DNA from: Psychrobacter immobilis
GTDB lineage: Bacteria; Pseudomonadota; Gammaproteobacteria; Pseudomonadales; Moraxellaceae
Direction: 5' to 3'
DNA length: 54,616 nucleotides
NCBI RefSeq assembly: GCF_904846225.1
Contig: NZ_CAJGZJ010000020.1
Span: forward strand, 1 to 54,616
Below are positions 25,774 to 33,924 of this stretch, piece after piece. The translations under genes and the position numbers were made by a program. The notes beneath the pieces are model-generated. The model made no database searches. It was given only the letters and a program-made list of their open reading frames with translations, and had not been told where the DNA came from. Numbering within the stretch: the first letter of the stretch is position 1; every line of letters starts with the position of its first letter.

Positions 25774-26574
25774 CTAGAAACTGAATAAACTCATGTTGTT
25801 AGTAGTCAGTATTTGCGTGGCTAATTCATCATTATTGATAATTTTTTTGAAAGTTGTGAGTGACTTGGTAAAGTTTACCTGACTTTCGTTTTGTGTATGT
25901 GGCCAGTCGCTTCCCCAAATCAGGCGGTGTCTCATATTACGTTGTATAAACAGCTTAATCGCATCTGTCGCATGTTGAATGCCTATCTCATTGCCTAACC
26001 GGTAGTATCCAGATACTTTGACCCAATGTTGATTAGGATCAAGCATGTCTAAAAGCTCGAGATATTCTCGATCTTGAACGCCTTTAATCGGATTAAATCG
26101 ACCAAAGTGATCGATTACGATATTGAGACTATATTGCTTTAATATCGGTAATAACTGAATCAAATAAATAGGCGGTGCCTGAATTTCTACTTGCCAATTC
26201 ATATGGGCTAGCTGTGATAAAAAAACTTTCCACTGCGCGCCGGTCAGATCGGGACAAGGGATGCCAAACAGATTAATACGTATACCAACAATGCCTTGCT
26301 TATCAAGCGCGTGCAAAGTGGGCGCATCTGTGGTATTCGCCAATACCGCAATACCTCTAAGCCGTTCAGGGTATTTCAAAATAGCGGTCAACATATAACT
26401 ATTATCGGTACCCAAAAAACTTGGCTGAATCAATACTGCTTTATCAAAACCATGCGTATCAAGTTGTTCGATATAATTCTCAACACTGGCGGTGTAATTG
26501 GGTCGATAGCGCGCAGTCGCTGGGAACGGATCTTGGTGCGAAAATACATGTGCATGGGCATCCATGTAATCCAT
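25774..26574 (-). CDS. Amidohydrolase-superfamily enzyme, 2-pyrone-4,6-dicarboxylate lactonase-like
   Basis: The 266-residue protein fits a single TIM-barrel Amidohydrolase_2 domain. DAHAHVF at 5-11 gives the H-x-H metal-site motif, VIDHFGR supplies the strand-5/6 His, and SDWPHTQ near residue 223 supplies the strand-8 Asp. The DWPHT form is characteristic of the PDC hydrolase (LigI) and sulfomuconolactone hydrolase group, enzymes that open lactones of dicarboxylic acids and need little or no metal. A lactone or cyclic carboxylate substrate is therefore likely; the exact one is not known. It lies 21 bp downstream of the MatC-like permease on the same strand, so the two are probably co-transcribed and functionally linked. 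Confidence 0.8.
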   Translation of the reverse strand: MDYMDAHAHVFSHQDPFPATARYRPNYTASVENYIEQLDTHGFDKAVLIQPSFLGTDNSYMLTAILKYPERLRGIAVLANTTDAPTLHALDKQGIVGIRINLFGIPCPDLTGAQWKVFLSQLAHMNWQVEIQAPPIYLIQLLPILKQYSLNIVIDHFGRFNPIKGVQDREYLELLDMLDPNQHWVKVSGYYRLGNEIGIQHATDAIKLFIQRNMRHRLIWGSDWPHTQNESQVNFTKSLTTFKKIINNDELATQILTTNNMSLFSF

Positions 26575-26595
26575 AAAACTCTCTTTTCTAAACCA

Positions 26596-27885
26596 TTAAA
26601 AAATAAATTGAATCACTGAAATCGCTAGTATTCCAATAATGATATCTAGGGGTACAGCCTTAAACAGCAGGATATTTAGTAGCTTATTCTTGTCTATATG
26701 TACTTGAGCAGCGCCAAGTATCATGCTTCCTCCTGATGAAAAAGGAGAAATGGATGAGCTTTGAGCCCCCACCACAATACAGATGAATAAAAACAAAGGA
26801 TTTAAACCAGAAGCAACGGCTAGGGCCGGCACCATAGGAAATAAAGTAGGCGCTACTACGCCAAGCGTACTCGCAAATATCGACATAATTGCGCTAATAC
26901 TGAAGACTAAAAATGGTATCATCCAAATAGAGACGTTGGTACTGAGCCATTCTGTCAGCTGGTAAATAACACCCACTTCCACCCCAAGCTTCATCAACAT
27001 ACCGACGCCGCAAATCATAATGAGCGTATTCCAAGGTATCAAAGCGATCACTGTTTTTTCATCACCCAGTTTTAAAAACAAACTGATCAAGACGAAAAAA
27101 ATAGCGATAAAACCAATGTCTATTCGCGCGTTCAAAAATTCAATGGCTGCTACGTTTGGTACCAGTATGTTTGCAATGGGTGCAATCAGTACCGTGACCA
27201 CCATGATGAATATCAGCATGATAGATTGTTTTTGTTTCTTATCTAAAGGCTCTGGCGCAATAGTTTGAATCGCTAATTTGCTGTTTTTGGCATTGAGTAA
27301 GCTATAGCTACCCAATACAACGATTGGCATTATAAAGGTAACGATAAATATTCCTAACGCATAAGTAAAGGTATTGTCATTGGCGACACCTGCTCCGTGC
27401 ATGAGCTCTCTAAAAATGACGCCACTTTGTGAGGTGACAAAGTTAGCACCCGCTAGCGCGCCATAGTTCACTGATAAGGTAGCAACAATGATGTTTAAGT
27501 TGGTTCTTTGCGTCATTAGCAAAATCATAGGTGCCATCGTGGCTAAGACGGTGTAATAACCAGCGCCCAAACCTGCAATAATCGTGGCAGCAAAGAAAAT
27601 AGCCAAAGGCAAAAATGCTGGAAAGCGTCGACATTTATAGATTAAATGACTGCATAACTTCTCTAAAGCACCGTTCGCGAGAGGGAAGTTATAAAAGAGT
27701 GTGACTGCAAAAATGACAAAGAAAATTTTGAGTGGCCATAGCTCAATAACCTCATAAGCACTAAGCTCCATGCCGAAACAACCAATAAGGTATGAAAATA
27801 CAATCGCAAATAAGCCGATATTGATTTTAGTGGTATAGCCCAACACGATAGACATGACAATGGCGGCTAGAATGTAGAGAGTCAT
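26596..27885 (-). CDS. MatC-like dicarboxylate carrier / SLC13-type permease
   Basis: A 429-residue integral membrane protein with about 11-12 helices. The N-terminal 140 residues look like the dicarboxylate carrier MatC N-terminal domain (YTTKINIGLFAIVFSYLIG). The second half contains ASTLGVVAPTLFPMVPALA and SSISPFSSGGSMILGAAQ, which resemble the substrate and ion site loops of ion-transporter superfamily carriers. MatC of rhizobia carries malonate. Here the pairing with a lactonase-like hydrolase and a nearby TctCBA set suggests import of an organic di- or tricarboxylate. It is the first gene of a two-gene unit divergent from a GntR regulator. Confidence 0.75.
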   Translation of the reverse strand: MTLYILAAIVMSIVLGYTTKINIGLFAIVFSYLIGCFGMELSAYEVIELWPLKIFFVIFAVTLFYNFPLANGALEKLCSHLIYKCRRFPAFLPLAIFFAATIIAGLGAGYYTVLATMAPMILLMTQRTNLNIIVATLSVNYGALAGANFVTSQSGVIFRELMHGAGVANDNTFTYALGIFIVTFIMPIVVLGSYSLLNAKNSKLAIQTIAPEPLDKKQKQSIMLIFIMVVTVLIAPIANILVPNVAAIEFLNARIDIGFIAIFFVLISLFLKLGDEKTVIALIPWNTLIMICGVGMLMKLGVEVGVIYQLTEWLSTNVSIWMIPFLVFSISAIMSIFASTLGVVAPTLFPMVPALAVASGLNPLFLFICIVVGAQSSSISPFSSGGSMILGAAQVHIDKNKLLNILLFKAVPLDIIIGILAISVIQFIF

Positions 27886-28167
27886 ACCTGCTCCTTGATC
27901 TTAACTGTATGAAGCCTATCAAAATCGCTATCAATTTTTATAGATTAAAGAGCGTTACGATAATATTGACAAATGGTTTTTTAGGCTAGAAAATCACATA
28001 AGCTATAAAAGCGCATCTGACTGAGTGGAATGATAGCAAAAAAGGTGAGGGGAATTAGATAAAGTTAAGGATAAAAATTTAACTAATTTTCTACATTAAA
28101 GTGATACATATAAAATCTATTTAGCGCTTAAGATAGAATAATCTGATATATCGTACTGCCAGAAATC
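27886..28167. promoter_or_regulatory. Divergent control region between the MatC-like permease and GntR genes
   Basis: This 282-bp AT-rich gap must carry both promoters and presumably the GntR operator. An inverted repeat AAAATT-N5-AATTTT lies near 28075-28091. A smaller TTAGCGCTTAA dyad lies near 28121. Neither can be assigned as the operator without related sequences. Confidence 0.4.
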
Positions 28168-28953
28168 ATGACAATGCTTAACAAGATTAAGACCGTTAAT
28201 AAAAATCCTCTCATCGTGGTGAAAAAAATGTTAAAAAATTTCAAACAATTTAAAATGCCACGGTACGAGCAAGTACGGTGGCACATTCAGACCTTACTGA
28301 CAGAAAGTAAATGGGATGAAAATACACCATTGCCGACTGAACAGGAATTTGCAGATGAGTACGAAGTATCGGTAGGAACCGTTCGTAAAGCAGTTGAAAA
28401 GCTGGTAGAAGAAGGCGTTTTGATGAAGCAGCAGGGCAGAGGTACTTTTTTAAAGCGCCCAAATTTTGAAAGTTCACTATTAAGATTTTTTAAGTTTCGT
28501 GATAAAGACACTTCCTATGTGATTCCAACGGGCGTGGTCAAAAAGGTCATGACAATAAACGCTGATGACATCATCAATAAAAAGTTGGATATCGGTAAAA
28601 ATAAAGCGCTCATTTATATAGAACGGGTGCGTATCATCGAAAATACAGTCATGTTGAGTGAGAGGATTTGGCTACCTAAAGACATGTACCTGCCTTTCGC
28701 CACCTTAGCGCCCGAAGATTTCGAGAATCTGTTATATCCGTTTTATTATAAAGCCTGTGGACAGTATGTCTCGTCTGCCGTAGAAAAACTATTTTTTATA
28801 ACTGGTCACATAGATCCTTATTTAGATAATGGTAAGCAAGAAAATTTGGTCAAGGTATGCCGTATTGCAAAGAACTTAAAAGGTGATCCAATCGAGTATA
28901 GAGAGTCATATGGATTGGCAGAGAAGTTCAGTTATGAGGTTAATATCATTTAG
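28168..28953 (+). CDS. GntR-family regulator with UTRA effector domain
   Basis: The N-terminal winged helix contains RYEQVRWHIQTLLTES, PLPTEQEFADEYEVSVGTVRKA and EGVLMKQQGRGTFL, the typical GntR pattern. The C-terminal half, with NKALIYIERVRIIENTVMLSERIWLP, is a UTRA ligand-binding domain as in HutC/FarR-type regulators. The drawn ATG gives about 29 extra basic residues before the DNA-binding domain; a start at the Met of MPRYEQ (28255) would match the family better. Its divergence from the permease-hydrolase pair suggests it represses that unit until the substrate or a product binds. Confidence 0.87.
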   Translation: MTMLNKIKTVNKNPLIVVKKMLKNFKQFKMPRYEQVRWHIQTLLTESKWDENTPLPTEQEFADEYEVSVGTVRKAVEKLVEEGVLMKQQGRGTFLKRPNFESSLLRFFKFRDKDTSYVIPTGVVKKVMTINADDIINKKLDIGKNKALIYIERVRIIENTVMLSERIWLPKDMYLPFATLAPEDFENLLYPFYYKACGQYVSSAVEKLFFITGHIDPYLDNGKQENLVKVCRIAKNLKGDPIEYRESYGLAEKFSYEVNII

Positions 28954-29029
28954 CATTTTTGAAATGACCACACTTCCTACTTAAAACTTCCACTACCCAC
29001 ACTTCTTTTATCAACCAAACTTGTATACA

Positions 29030-29042
29030 TGAATTATATTCA
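29030..29042. promoter_or_regulatory. Candidate MetR box upstream of mesX
   Basis: TGAATTATATTCA matches the published MetR half-site arrangement TGAA-N5-TTCA, with A/T at the centre. It lies about 46 bases before the proposed -10 box, where a LysR-type activator such as MetR usually binds. Methionine synthase genes are standard MetR targets. No metR gene is in the window. Confidence 0.55.
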
Positions 29043-29064
29043 TCTTTAATTTAATTTACATCGT

Positions 29065-29104
29065 TTTTATTCATGTGGTGATTCAGGTATGATTTATCTC
29101 ATAC
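29065..29104 (+). promoter_or_regulatory. Candidate mesX promoter with overlapping dyad
   Basis: TTTTAT (29065-29070), a 17-bp spacer and TATGAT (29088-29093) form a weak -35/good -10 promoter, as expected for an activator-dependent gene. A dyad GTATGA-N6-TCATAC (29087-29104) overlaps the -10 and could be a second regulator site. Confidence 0.45.
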
Positions 29105-29147
29105 AACAATTTAGCTCTATCTAAAAATAATTAAGGGTGCAATCACC

Positions 29148-30173
29148 ATGAGTAATAAAGAGAAAGAATTTAGCTGTTCAATTAAGCGCATTCGTTTTGA
29201 TGAAAACTATCGCCCTGCAGACAGTACGCGTCTAACGACTAACTTTGCAAATTTGGCGCGCGGCGAGCATCGTCAAGAAAACCTACGCAAAACATTGAGT
29301 ATGATAAACAATCGTTTTAACGCGTTGGCGCATTGGGACAATCCAACAGCAGACCGTTATTCTGTCGAAGTCGATATTATTTCTGCAAATATGGATATCG
29401 AAGGTAACGGTGATACCTTCCCTGTTATCGAGACTTTGAAAACAACGATTGTTGATCATAGAGATAACAAGCGTATTGAGGGTATGATCGGCAACAGTTT
29501 CTCATCGTATGTGCGCGATTATGATTTTAGCGTCGTACTGTCAGAACATCACAATAACCCTTTAACCTCGTCAACTTCACCAACCCCTGCAAATTTTGGT
29601 GACTTACATGGCAAATTATTCCAATACTTATTGAATTCAGAGGCATATAAAGCCAACTTTGATAAAAAACCAGTGATTTGCCTCAGTGTTTCAAGTAATA
29701 AAACCTATTACCGTACGACCAATCAGCATCCGGTATTGGGCATTGAATACAGACAAGATGATTATTCGCTAACCGATGACTATTTTCACAAAATGGGTTT
29801 AACGGTTCGCTATTTTATGCCTGCCAACAGCGCTGCGCCTTTAGCGTTTTATTTTGCCGGTGACTTACTGAGCGATTATACTGATCTTGAGCTAATCAGT
29901 GCCATCAGTACCATGGAGACGTTCCAAAAAATCTACCGGCCTGAAATTTACAATGCCAATTCTACGGCAGGTGAAGTTTATCAGCCGAGTTTGAAGTACC
30001 AAGATTATTCACTGACTCAAATTGTGTATGATCGTGCTGAGCGCAGTCAGATGGCAGTGACTCAAGGTAAGTTTACAGAAGAACAATTCATTAAACCGTA
30101 CCAAGCGATTCTTGAAGAGTGGGCGGCAAATTATTCTGTCGAAAAAAACGTGGTTAAAAAACAGGCCGCCTAG
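29148..30173 (+). CDS. mesX: DUF1852 protein, putative MesX partner of core methionine synthase
   Basis: The 341-residue protein matches, from memory, the DUF1852 family (NLARGEHRQENLRKTLSMIN, DNPTADRYSVEVDIISANMDI, YYRTTNQHPVLGIEYRQDD). DUF1852 genes are found next to a short MetE-like gene in Acinetobacter and relatives. Genetic work there reported the partner protein MesX to be needed, along with oxygen, for the folate-independent methionine synthase MesD. No signal peptide or membrane helix is visible, so it should be cytoplasmic. It has no obvious catalytic motif. A 173-bp MITE now separates it from mesD. AAGGGTG lies 10 bases before the ATG. Confidence 0.8.
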   Translation: MSNKEKEFSCSIKRIRFDENYRPADSTRLTTNFANLARGEHRQENLRKTLSMINNRFNALAHWDNPTADRYSVEVDIISANMDIEGNGDTFPVIETLKTTIVDHRDNKRIEGMIGNSFSSYVRDYDFSVVLSEHHNNPLTSSTSPTPANFGDLHGKLFQYLLNSEAYKANFDKKPVICLSVSSNKTYYRTTNQHPVLGIEYRQDDYSLTDDYFHKMGLTVRYFMPANSAAPLAFYFAGDLLSDYTDLELISAISTMETFQKIYRPEIYNANSTAGEVYQPSLKYQDYSLTQIVYDRAERSQMAVTQGKFTEEQFIKPYQAILEEWAANYSVEKNVVKKQAA

Positions 30174-30197
30174 CCGACCTAAATGTTTATCCCAGTC

Positions 30198-30370
30198 TAG
30201 GGCGTGTCCTCAATCTGAACAAAAGCGACTAAATGGGTTAAAAATAGCTAAATCTTGCCAAACGTCGTCAAATAGCTAGTCAATATCTCGATATTATCTG
30301 CACTATTTTCCTTGTTTGGCTGCCATTTATCTTATTTTTATCACCATTTTCAGATTGAGGACACGCCCTA
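30198..30370. mobile_element. MITE-like element, family 1, copy C (173 bp)
   Basis: Perfect 22-bp terminal inverted repeats (30198-30219 and 30349-30370) begin TAGGGCGTGTCCTCA. The halves remain partly complementary further in (GCCAAAC on the left, GTTTGGC on the right), and AATATC-TC-GATATT (30282-30295) marks the centre, so the whole element can fold as one long hairpin. It is the largest and best preserved copy and sits in the mesX-mesD gap. No protein is encoded. Confidence 0.88.
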
Positions 30371-30432
30371 ATATCAAAACTCAATGTATTGATTTTATTT
30401 AAAACTAACTATAAAAAACCAAAATATAAAAG

Positions 30433-31488
30433 ATGAGTCCTATGACAATATTATCACCGACACCAATATTATTACCGACATCAACCGCTGGTAGCTTACC
30501 GAAACCATCATGGCTGGCTGAACCTGAGAAAATTTGGTCACCTTGGGCATTAGAAGGCGATGAGCTTATCCAAGGCAAACAAGACGCTCTACGTGTGTCA
30601 TTGCAGGAACAGCTACAGGCAGGAATTGATATCGTCAGTGATGGCGAACAGACCCGTCAGCATTTTGTGACCACATTTATTGAACATCTGGACGGTGTAG
30701 ATTTTGAGAAGCGTGAGACCGTTCGTATTCGCAATCGCTATGATGCCAGCGTGCCGTCAGTGGTTGGTGCAGTGAGCCGCCAAAAGCCTGTTTTCGTTGA
30801 AGATGCTAAATTTTTACGAGCGCAAACCAATCAGCCCATCAAATGGGCGCTGCCAGGCCCGATGACGATGATTGACACGCTGTATGACAATCATTATAAA
30901 AGCCGTGAAAAACTGGCGTGGGAATTTGCCAAAATCCTAAATCAAGAAGCGAGAGAGTTAGAGGCGGCTGGCGTTGATATTATCCAATTCGATGAGCCAG
31001 CATTTAACGTGTTCTTTGATGACGTAAATGACTGGGGCATCGCTACTTTAGAGCGCGCCATTGAAGGTCTAAAATGTGAAACGGCAGTGCATATTTGCTA
31101 CGGCTATGGCATCAAAGCCAATAATGATTGGAAAAAAACACTGGGTTCAGAGTGGCGTCAGTATGAGAAAGCCTTTCCTAAACTACAGCAGTCTAAAATT
31201 GATATTGTCTCACTCGAATGCCAAAACTCACATGTACCCATGGATTTGATTGAATTGATTCGTGGTAAAAAAGTGATGATCGGCGCTATCGATGTAGCCA
31301 CCAATAACATTGAAACCCCTGAAGAAGTGGCAAATACGCTACGAGCGGCATTGCAATTTGTCGATGCTGATAAGCTTTATCCTTCGACCAATTGCGGCAT
31401 GGCACCGTTGTCTCGCCAAGTGGCACGCGGCAAGCTAGCGGCGTTGAGTGCTGGCGCGGCAATCGTTCGTCAAGAACTGACAGCCTAG
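30433..31488 (+). CDS. mesD: Core methionine synthase MesD (MetE C-terminal domain homologue)
   Basis: The 351-residue protein matches only the C-terminal catalytic barrel of cobalamin-independent methionine synthase MetE (about 750 residues). The N-terminal folate-binding half is absent. Zinc and homocysteine-site residues are in place: H220 and C222 in VHICYG, E262 in SLECQ, C321 in STNCGM, and D187/E188 in QFDEPA. Stand-alone core enzymes next to DUF1852 form the MesD family, which makes methionine from homocysteine with an unidentified, non-folate methyl source. It should act in the cytoplasm with the upstream MesX. The start codon has no strong ribosome site; ATG 30442 is an alternative. 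Confidence 0.85.
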   Translation: MSPMTILSPTPILLPTSTAGSLPKPSWLAEPEKIWSPWALEGDELIQGKQDALRVSLQEQLQAGIDIVSDGEQTRQHFVTTFIEHLDGVDFEKRETVRIRNRYDASVPSVVGAVSRQKPVFVEDAKFLRAQTNQPIKWALPGPMTMIDTLYDNHYKSREKLAWEFAKILNQEARELEAAGVDIIQFDEPAFNVFFDDVNDWGIATLERAIEGLKCETAVHICYGYGIKANNDWKKTLGSEWRQYEKAFPKLQQSKIDIVSLECQNSHVPMDLIELIRGKKVMIGAIDVATNNIETPEEVANTLRAALQFVDADKLYPSTNCGMAPLSRQVARGKLAALSAGAAIVRQELTA

Positions 31489-31536
31489 CGCTCTATAGAA
31501 GCAACACGAGCGCTAGTCACATTTAGGAAGCACGTT

Positions 31537-32040
31537 ATGATTGAAGCAACCGATTTTAGAAATGCTATGTCTTTGTTAACCACTGCGGTCAATGTGGTCA
31601 CCACAGAAGGCGCATCTGGTTGTCATGGATTTACGGCATCTGCGGTATGTAGCGTTACCGATACGCCGCCGACATTGCTTGTCTGTATTAATCAGACGGC
31701 TCGGTCACATGCCCATTTCATCGACAATAAAACGTTGAGTGTCAATGTGCTTGGCGCACAGCATGAACAACTCTCCAATGCATTTGCTTCCAAACTATGT
31801 TCAGAAGAGCGATTTCAACAAGGTTCTTGGCGCACATTAAAGACAGGTGCCCCTATTTTAGAAGATGCGCTTGTTAGTTTTGACTGTGAGATTGAGCAAG
31901 TTCAAACCGTCGGCACGCACAGTATTTTTATGTGCCGTGTTGTCGCCATCAGACAATCCGAGCAAGAAGGCGGAACTGATGAAAGCTTGGTTTATTTTAA
32001 TCGCTCATATCATCAAGTTGGTCAAGTAGAAATTATTTAA
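31537..32040 (+). CDS. Flavin reductase domain protein (RutF/HpaC-like)
   Basis: A 167-residue flavin reductase-like protein of the HpaC/RutF/MsuE-type split-barrel fold: FRNAMSLLTTAVNVVTTEG, GFTASAVCSVTDTPPTLLVCIN, and a late YFNRSYHQ. Such proteins reduce FMN or FAD with NAD(P)H and hand it to a partner monooxygenase or use it themselves. It follows mesD by 48 bp on the same strand, with an AGGAAG ribosome site, and so is probably co-transcribed. Because MesD activity is reported to need oxygen, a reduced-flavin supply is a plausible role, but this is inference. Confidence 0.85.
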   Translation: MIEATDFRNAMSLLTTAVNVVTTEGASGCHGFTASAVCSVTDTPPTLLVCINQTARSHAHFIDNKTLSVNVLGAQHEQLSNAFASKLCSEERFQQGSWRTLKTGAPILEDALVSFDCEIEQVQTVGTHSIFMCRVVAIRQSEQEGGTDESLVYFNRSYHQVGQVEII

Positions 32041-32090
32041 GCTGAATCTCTGATACTGATTCTTTAATTAGCATCTAACCGTAGTTAACC

Positions 32091-32235
32091 ATAGTCAGCT
32101 CAATATAAAAAAACGACAGTGAAACTGGAATGAGTTTTTTGTAGCCTCTGTCGGCGTAGGCACAGCAAGCTAAAAAAATTTGCACCAGTTTTACGTCGTC
32201 AGATAACGTATCTGTTTTTATTTATGCTTGACTAT
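32091..32235. repeat. Dispersed palindromic repeat, family 2, copy 2
   Basis: A 145-bp element from ATAGTCA (32091-32097) to TGACTAT (32229-32235). The core GCCTCTGTCGGCGTAGGCAC and AGCAAGC match the other copies. Inner arms ACTGGAATGAGTTTTTT and AAAAAAATTTGCACCAGT are inverted. It lies between the flavin reductase and the TauE/SafE gene and may also act as a transcript end. Confidence 0.8.
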
Positions 32236-32268
32236 AAAACGACCATTTAACTTAGAAGTAACTATTCT

Positions 32269-33075
32269 GTGGAACTAATCATTTTTTTAATAATAGGTAC
32301 GTTTGCCGGTTTTGCCGCCGGTTTGTTTGGGGTGGGCGGTGGCACCATCATCGTACCGCTATTATTCATCGTCTTTACTCAGATGGACTATAGTCCCGAT
32401 ACTGTCATGCATTTGGCGCTGGGCACATCGCTGGCAACCATCATTGTCACCTCTATCAGCTCTTTAATGGCACATAATAAAAAGGGCGCTGTCATGTGGC
32501 CTGTATTTATTAATTTGATACCAGGTATGGCAATTGGCTGCTTTTTAGGGGCGGGGATTGCAGGCGCAATCTCAGGTGGTCATCTACAAATCATCGTTGG
32601 CACGTTTTTGCTGTGGGTCGCATTTACCATGTTTACTGCTGGTAAAAAACAGCTAGATGCTAGTACCAGTGCAGTATTGCCGTCAACGCCTAAACAATTA
32701 GCAGCTGGGGCAGGTATCGGTGTGGCGTCTGCTATTTTTGGTATCGGCGGCGGCAGTTTAACGGTGCCGTATCTCACTCGCTATGGCGTGGTGATGCAAA
32801 AAGCGGTTGGTACTTCCGCTGCTTGTGGCCTACCGATTGCCATTGCTGGCGCGCTTGGCTTTATGGTTTTTGGAATGAAGGAGCACGTCAATATTCCCAA
32901 CGCGATTGGCTTTGTTCACATTTATGCTTTTTTAGGTATTAGCGTGATGAGCTTTTTCACCGCAAAAGTGGGCGCAAAAGTCGCACATCAATTGTCACCG
33001 ACATTATTAAAAAAATGCTTTGCCGTGCTACTCATGATTGTGAGCTGCTTTTTCTTGTATAAAGGATTGTTGTGA
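32269..33075 (+). CDS. TauE/SafE (TSUP) family membrane transporter
   Basis: The 268-residue protein has 8 or so membrane helices in two homologous halves, each opening with a Gly-rich motif (FAAGLFGVGGGTIIVPLL and ASAIFGIGGGSLTVPYL). This is diagnostic of the TauE/SafE sulfite/sulfonate exporter family. Translation probably starts at GTG 32269, 33 bases after a family 2 repeat. Because the methionine module is just upstream, a sulfur-related substrate is attractive, but the family also moves other organic anions, and the intervening repeat may separate the transcripts. Confidence 0.85.
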   Translation: MELIIFLIIGTFAGFAAGLFGVGGGTIIVPLLFIVFTQMDYSPDTVMHLALGTSLATIIVTSISSLMAHNKKGAVMWPVFINLIPGMAIGCFLGAGIAGAISGGHLQIIVGTFLLWVAFTMFTAGKKQLDASTSAVLPSTPKQLAAGAGIGVASAIFGIGGGSLTVPYLTRYGVVMQKAVGTSAACGLPIAIAGALGFMVFGMKEHVNIPNAIGFVHIYAFLGISVMSFFTAKVGAKVAHQLSPTLLKKCFAVLLMIVSCFFLYKGLL

Positions 33076-33426
33076 GGATTTGGATTGGTGTGTTTAAACT
33101 GCATCGTTTAGATAGTTCAAAAGTCTATTTTGAGTGGTTCTCTTATATCAGTCTGTTTTAAGTGGTCTATTAATAGGTTCAAAGGGTGAAATAACTAGTT
33201 CCGTTGAGGTATACCTATGGCGAACCAAACAGTTGCCTTCACTGGTTCGGTTCCTTAATGAGAACTCGAAAATCCAACTCTATAATATATTTATCAAGAG
33301 TTTAATTTTTTGAGATAGTAAAAGGGGACTTTTTGAGAGAGCCGACGCTGTTTAAAGTCACTGCTGCTGAGAAGAAGGGATGGTGGAATTTATGAAAGTT
33401 TTATTCCACTTGATGTAGAGGTGCTC
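33076..33426. other. Gap with hairpin and possible coding debris
   Basis: No intact gene. An inverted repeat GAACCA...TGGTTC lies at about 33222-33248 inside a segment resembling the direct repeats at 33838 and 34587 (CCTATGGCGAACC). Around 33334-33393 a short open stretch reads EPTLFKVTAAEKKGWWNL then stops, perhaps the tail of a lost gene. Confidence 0.35.
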
Positions 33427-33774
33427 TTAGTTAGAAAGGTAGTTTTTAATCAATTCAGTACGTAAATCTTTTTCCCAGATGTCTTTTGCATAGAATTCTG
33501 CTTTGCTATCAGCTGTATTATTAATTAAGTACTCATCTATTTTCTCTATCACCAGCTTAATTTCATTCCTATCCAATCGATAGAATTCGTGATATGGAAA
33601 GAATTCAACACATTTACGATCAATTATTTTATTAAAAATTTCTGGATATAGATTTAATATAGCTTCTTCAAGAAGCTTAATAAACCCTCTACCAGCGAAT
33701 TCACTATAATCGAAAGATATACACTCATCACCCTCTTCGGGACTTGTTATATAACTTGTGGAAAAGACTGACAT
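33427..33774 (-). CDS. Hypothetical acidic protein, unknown family
   Basis: A 115-residue protein rich in Asp, Glu, Tyr and Phe with no signal peptide or membrane segment. I do not recognise it. It reads as a compact soluble protein: LLEEAILNLYPEIFNKIID then FPYHEFYRLDRNEIKLVIEKID. The small size, acidity and AT-rich codon use resemble immunity proteins of toxin systems, but no toxin gene is present. It is divergent from the other orphan gene at 33925. Confidence 0.55.
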   Translation of the reverse strand: MSVFSTSYITSPEEGDECISFDYSEFAGRGFIKLLEEAILNLYPEIFNKIIDRKCVEFFPYHEFYRLDRNEIKLVIEKIDEYLINNTADSKAEFYAKDIWEKDLRTELIKNYLSN

Positions 33775-33837
33775 AGTTACTACCTTTGTAATAAGTTGCT
33801 TAATAATAACCTATGCTATCGATTTCGTAATCATGCA

Positions 33838-33880
33838 ATATCTAACATGAGTAGTTCGATGCCTGTATAGCGAACCGATC
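33838..33880 (+). repeat. Imperfect direct repeat, left copy
   Basis: ATATCTAACATGAGTAG and GCCTGTATAGCGAACCGATC recur, with about six changes, at 34587-34629. The two copies bracket the orphan gene at 33925-34485. A shorter related segment lies near 33211-33230. Confidence 0.65.
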
Positions 33881-33924
33881 GTATTCCCATAACACTTATT
33901 ATAACAATTTGATTAGGATAAATA

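Noticed and set aside
33300..33421. Possible toxin C-terminal fragment (EPTLFKVTAAEKKGWWNL)
   Set aside because: Too short, with no start and no homology I can support; mentioned only as debris in the gap entry.
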